Origin: an uncultured Alphaproteobacteria bacterium
GTDB taxonomy: Bacteria; Pseudomonadota; Alphaproteobacteria; Puniceispirillales; Puniceispirillaceae
NCBI GenBank assembly: GCA_913031555.1
Contig: CAJWDO010000088.1
Location: 1-6,867 of the forward strand
DNA: 6,867 bases
Direction of reading: 5' to 3'
Shown here: positions 6,193 to 6,867 of the stretch, piece after piece
Numbering within the stretch: the stretch's first letter is position 1
Layout of the letters: each line of letters begins with the position of its first letter
Translations under genes and position numbers: made by a program
The notes under the pieces: model-generated
Database searches by the model: none
Told to the model about the DNA's origin: nothing
The model's input: the letters and a program-made list of their open reading frames with translations, nothing else

Positions 6193-6747
6193 TCATTGTT
6201 CGAGATCAAACACCGAGGCCACATGATCGGCCATGGCTTTCGACGCTCCGGCGACATCGCCGTTTCGAATGCGATCACTGATCAACAAATGTTCATCATA
6301 TGCTTTGAGTGAACGCATTGGAATTCCAGCCATCATCGAATAGCGTTGGCGATCGACATGGCCTTTCACCGATTGTACAAGCTTCCAGACTGTCGGCGTG
6401 CCTGCCAGTTCGCTGAGTTTTGCATGAAATGCTTCATCGTGTTGGAAAAAAGTTGCGTAGTCGTCAATCTCTGCCGCGGCCGCCTGAAGTGTAAGGGTAC
6501 GACCCAGTTCGGCGAGATCAGTCGTGTTGCTGGCCAGTTTTTCAACCACCGCGCATTCAAGTGCCGAACGAATGAAAACCGCCTCATTCAACTGCCCGAC
6601 ATCCAGCTTCGCCACCAAGGTGCCAACCTGCGGGCGCACCGAGACCAGACCGTCAGTTGCCAGTTGCTGCAGCGCTGCGCGCAACGGTGTGCGGCTCACT
6701 TCAAATTCCTGGGCCAGCCCCGCTTCGGAAATGCGCTCGCCGGGCTG
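6193..6747 (-). CDS. GntR-family regulator, FadR/FCD subfamily, 5' end lost at a sequence junction
   Basis: The recognisable protein runs for 184 residues, from QPGERISE at 6747 to the TGA at 6195-6193. Residues 1-48 are the rest of a winged helix-turn-helix: LAQEFEVSRTPLRAAL contains the recognition helix, and GLVSVRPQVGTLV is the wing. The remainder is an FCD ligand-binding domain with the metal-site residues expected of the subfamily: D104 and H108 (HDEAFH), H153 (YDEH) and H175 (ADHV). FadR-type proteins are usually 220-240 residues, so about 30-40 N-terminal residues are missing. Upstream of 6747 the frame stays open to the window edge but encodes nothing family-like, because the DNA there is GGDEF coding sequence in another frame. 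A GTG at 6699 is the nearest start codon but would cut through the recognition helix, so I do not accept it. It probably controls the downstream operon in response to a small organic acid or sugar derivative. Confidence 0.88.
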   Translation of the reverse strand, partial: QPGERISEAGLAQEFEVSRTPLRAALQQLATDGLVSVRPQVGTLVAKLDVGQLNEAVFIRSALECAVVEKLASNTTDLAELGRTLTLQAAAAEIDDYATFFQHDEAFHAKLSELAGTPTVWKLVQSVKGHVDRQRYSMMAGIPMRSLKAYDEHLLISDRIRNGDVAGASKAMADHVASVFDLEQ

Positions 6748-6748
6748 C
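6738..6748. other. Probable chimeric or rearrangement junction between GGDEF fragment and regulator
   Basis: The 11 bp GCAGCCCGGCG (minus strand) can be read as the end of the GGDEF frame (Ala-Ala-Arg) or, one frame over, as the start of the regulator match (Gln-Pro-Gly). Family similarity stops on one side and begins on the other within this stretch. It is therefore a candidate shared microhomology at which the two sequences were joined. No inverted repeats, target duplication or transposase coding are seen nearby. Confidence 0.65.
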
Positions 6749-6867
6749 GTGCACGATGGCCTGGGCGATGCGCTCCAGCGTTGCGATGTTGAGTGCGTCG
6801 TCCAGCACGACGGCGAACTCGTCGCCGCCGATCCGGGCCACGGCGTCGCCAGTGCGCACGCAGGCGG
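6746..6867 (-). pseudogene. Fragment of a GGDEF-domain (diguanylate cyclase) gene, cut at both ends
   Basis: Reading the minus strand from 6865, a frame not used by the regulator gives ACVRTGDAVARIGGDEFAVV and continues through LDDALNIATLERIAQAIVHA. This is the central part of a GGDEF domain. The GGDEF active-site motif lies at 6829-6815. An RTGD matching the RxxD inhibitory I-site stands exactly five residues before it, the canonical spacing. About 40 family-like residues are present. After HA (6751-6746) the similarity to the family stops, where strands such as the expected FxxxG.....SIGI region should follow; the frame ends at a TGA at 6655-6653. By hand count 36 of 39 codons (6865-6749) end in G or C, clearly more than in the adjoining regulator. 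The piece probably comes from another locus or another genome. An intact cyclase would make cyclic di-GMP from two GTP, but this fragment cannot. Confidence 0.8.

Noticed and set aside
6193..6699. A complete short regulator starting at the GTG at 6699
   Set aside because: That start falls inside the recognition helix (VSRTPLR). The residues just before it (QPGERISEAGLAQEFE) clearly belong to the same helix-turn-helix.
6193..6867. A natural GGDEF-GntR fusion protein
   Set aside because: The two similarities lie in different frames, and each domain is truncated at the join, so no single protein could contain both.
1..6867. CRISPR arrays, tRNA or rRNA genes, insertion sequences, integrase or attachment sites
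   Set aside because: I saw no direct-repeat arrays, no structured-RNA patterns, no transposase or recombinase coding and no terminal inverted repeats. No gene-free stretch exceeds 60 bp.

Overview
The window looks like a piece of an alphaproteobacterial genome, most likely from the Rhodobacteraceae/Roseobacter group. This rests on the moderately high GC content, the codon use, the style of the proteins and the operon type. It is an inference from family resemblance, not a database result. All supported genes lie on the minus strand, so the transcript reads from high to low coordinates. They are packed with 4-8 bp overlaps or short gaps, and almost no non-coding DNA is left.

In transcription order the layout is: (a) 6746-6867, a fragment of a diguanylate cyclase GGDEF domain at the right edge, joined abruptly to (b) 6193-6747, a FadR-type (GntR/FCD) regulator that has lost its N-terminus at that join; (c) 6139-6192, a short gap with a possible weak promoter and a strong Shine-Dalgarno; (d) 4861-6138, a secreted solute-binding protein; (e) 4801-4860, a gap holding a very stable GC-rich hairpin followed by a U-run; (f) 3784-4800 and 2712-3791, two CUT1-type sugar permeases of the MalF and MalG kinds; (g) 1705-2715, a D-2-hydroxyacid dehydrogenase; (h) 572-1660, a MalK/UgpC-type ATPase; (i) 1-575, the N-terminal 191 residues of a Gfo/Idh/MocA oxidoreductase that continues beyond the left edge.

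Together (b) to (i) form a substrate-uptake-and-oxidation operon. The binding protein captures a solute in the periplasm, the two permeases and the ATPase import it, and two NAD(P)-dependent dehydrogenases probably act on it or its products. The FadR-type regulator probably senses a pathway intermediate. The substrate cannot be read from the sequence. A sugar, polyol or sugar acid is the family-level expectation.

Most of the window is an ordinary catabolic ABC operon, and I see no wholly new system in it. The most unusual feature is the right end, where a GGDEF reading frame switches, out of frame and at about 6738-6748, into the helix-turn-helix of the regulator. This looks like a chimeric join (assembly or amplification artefact) or a real rearrangement. 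It should be resolved before the regulator is interpreted.
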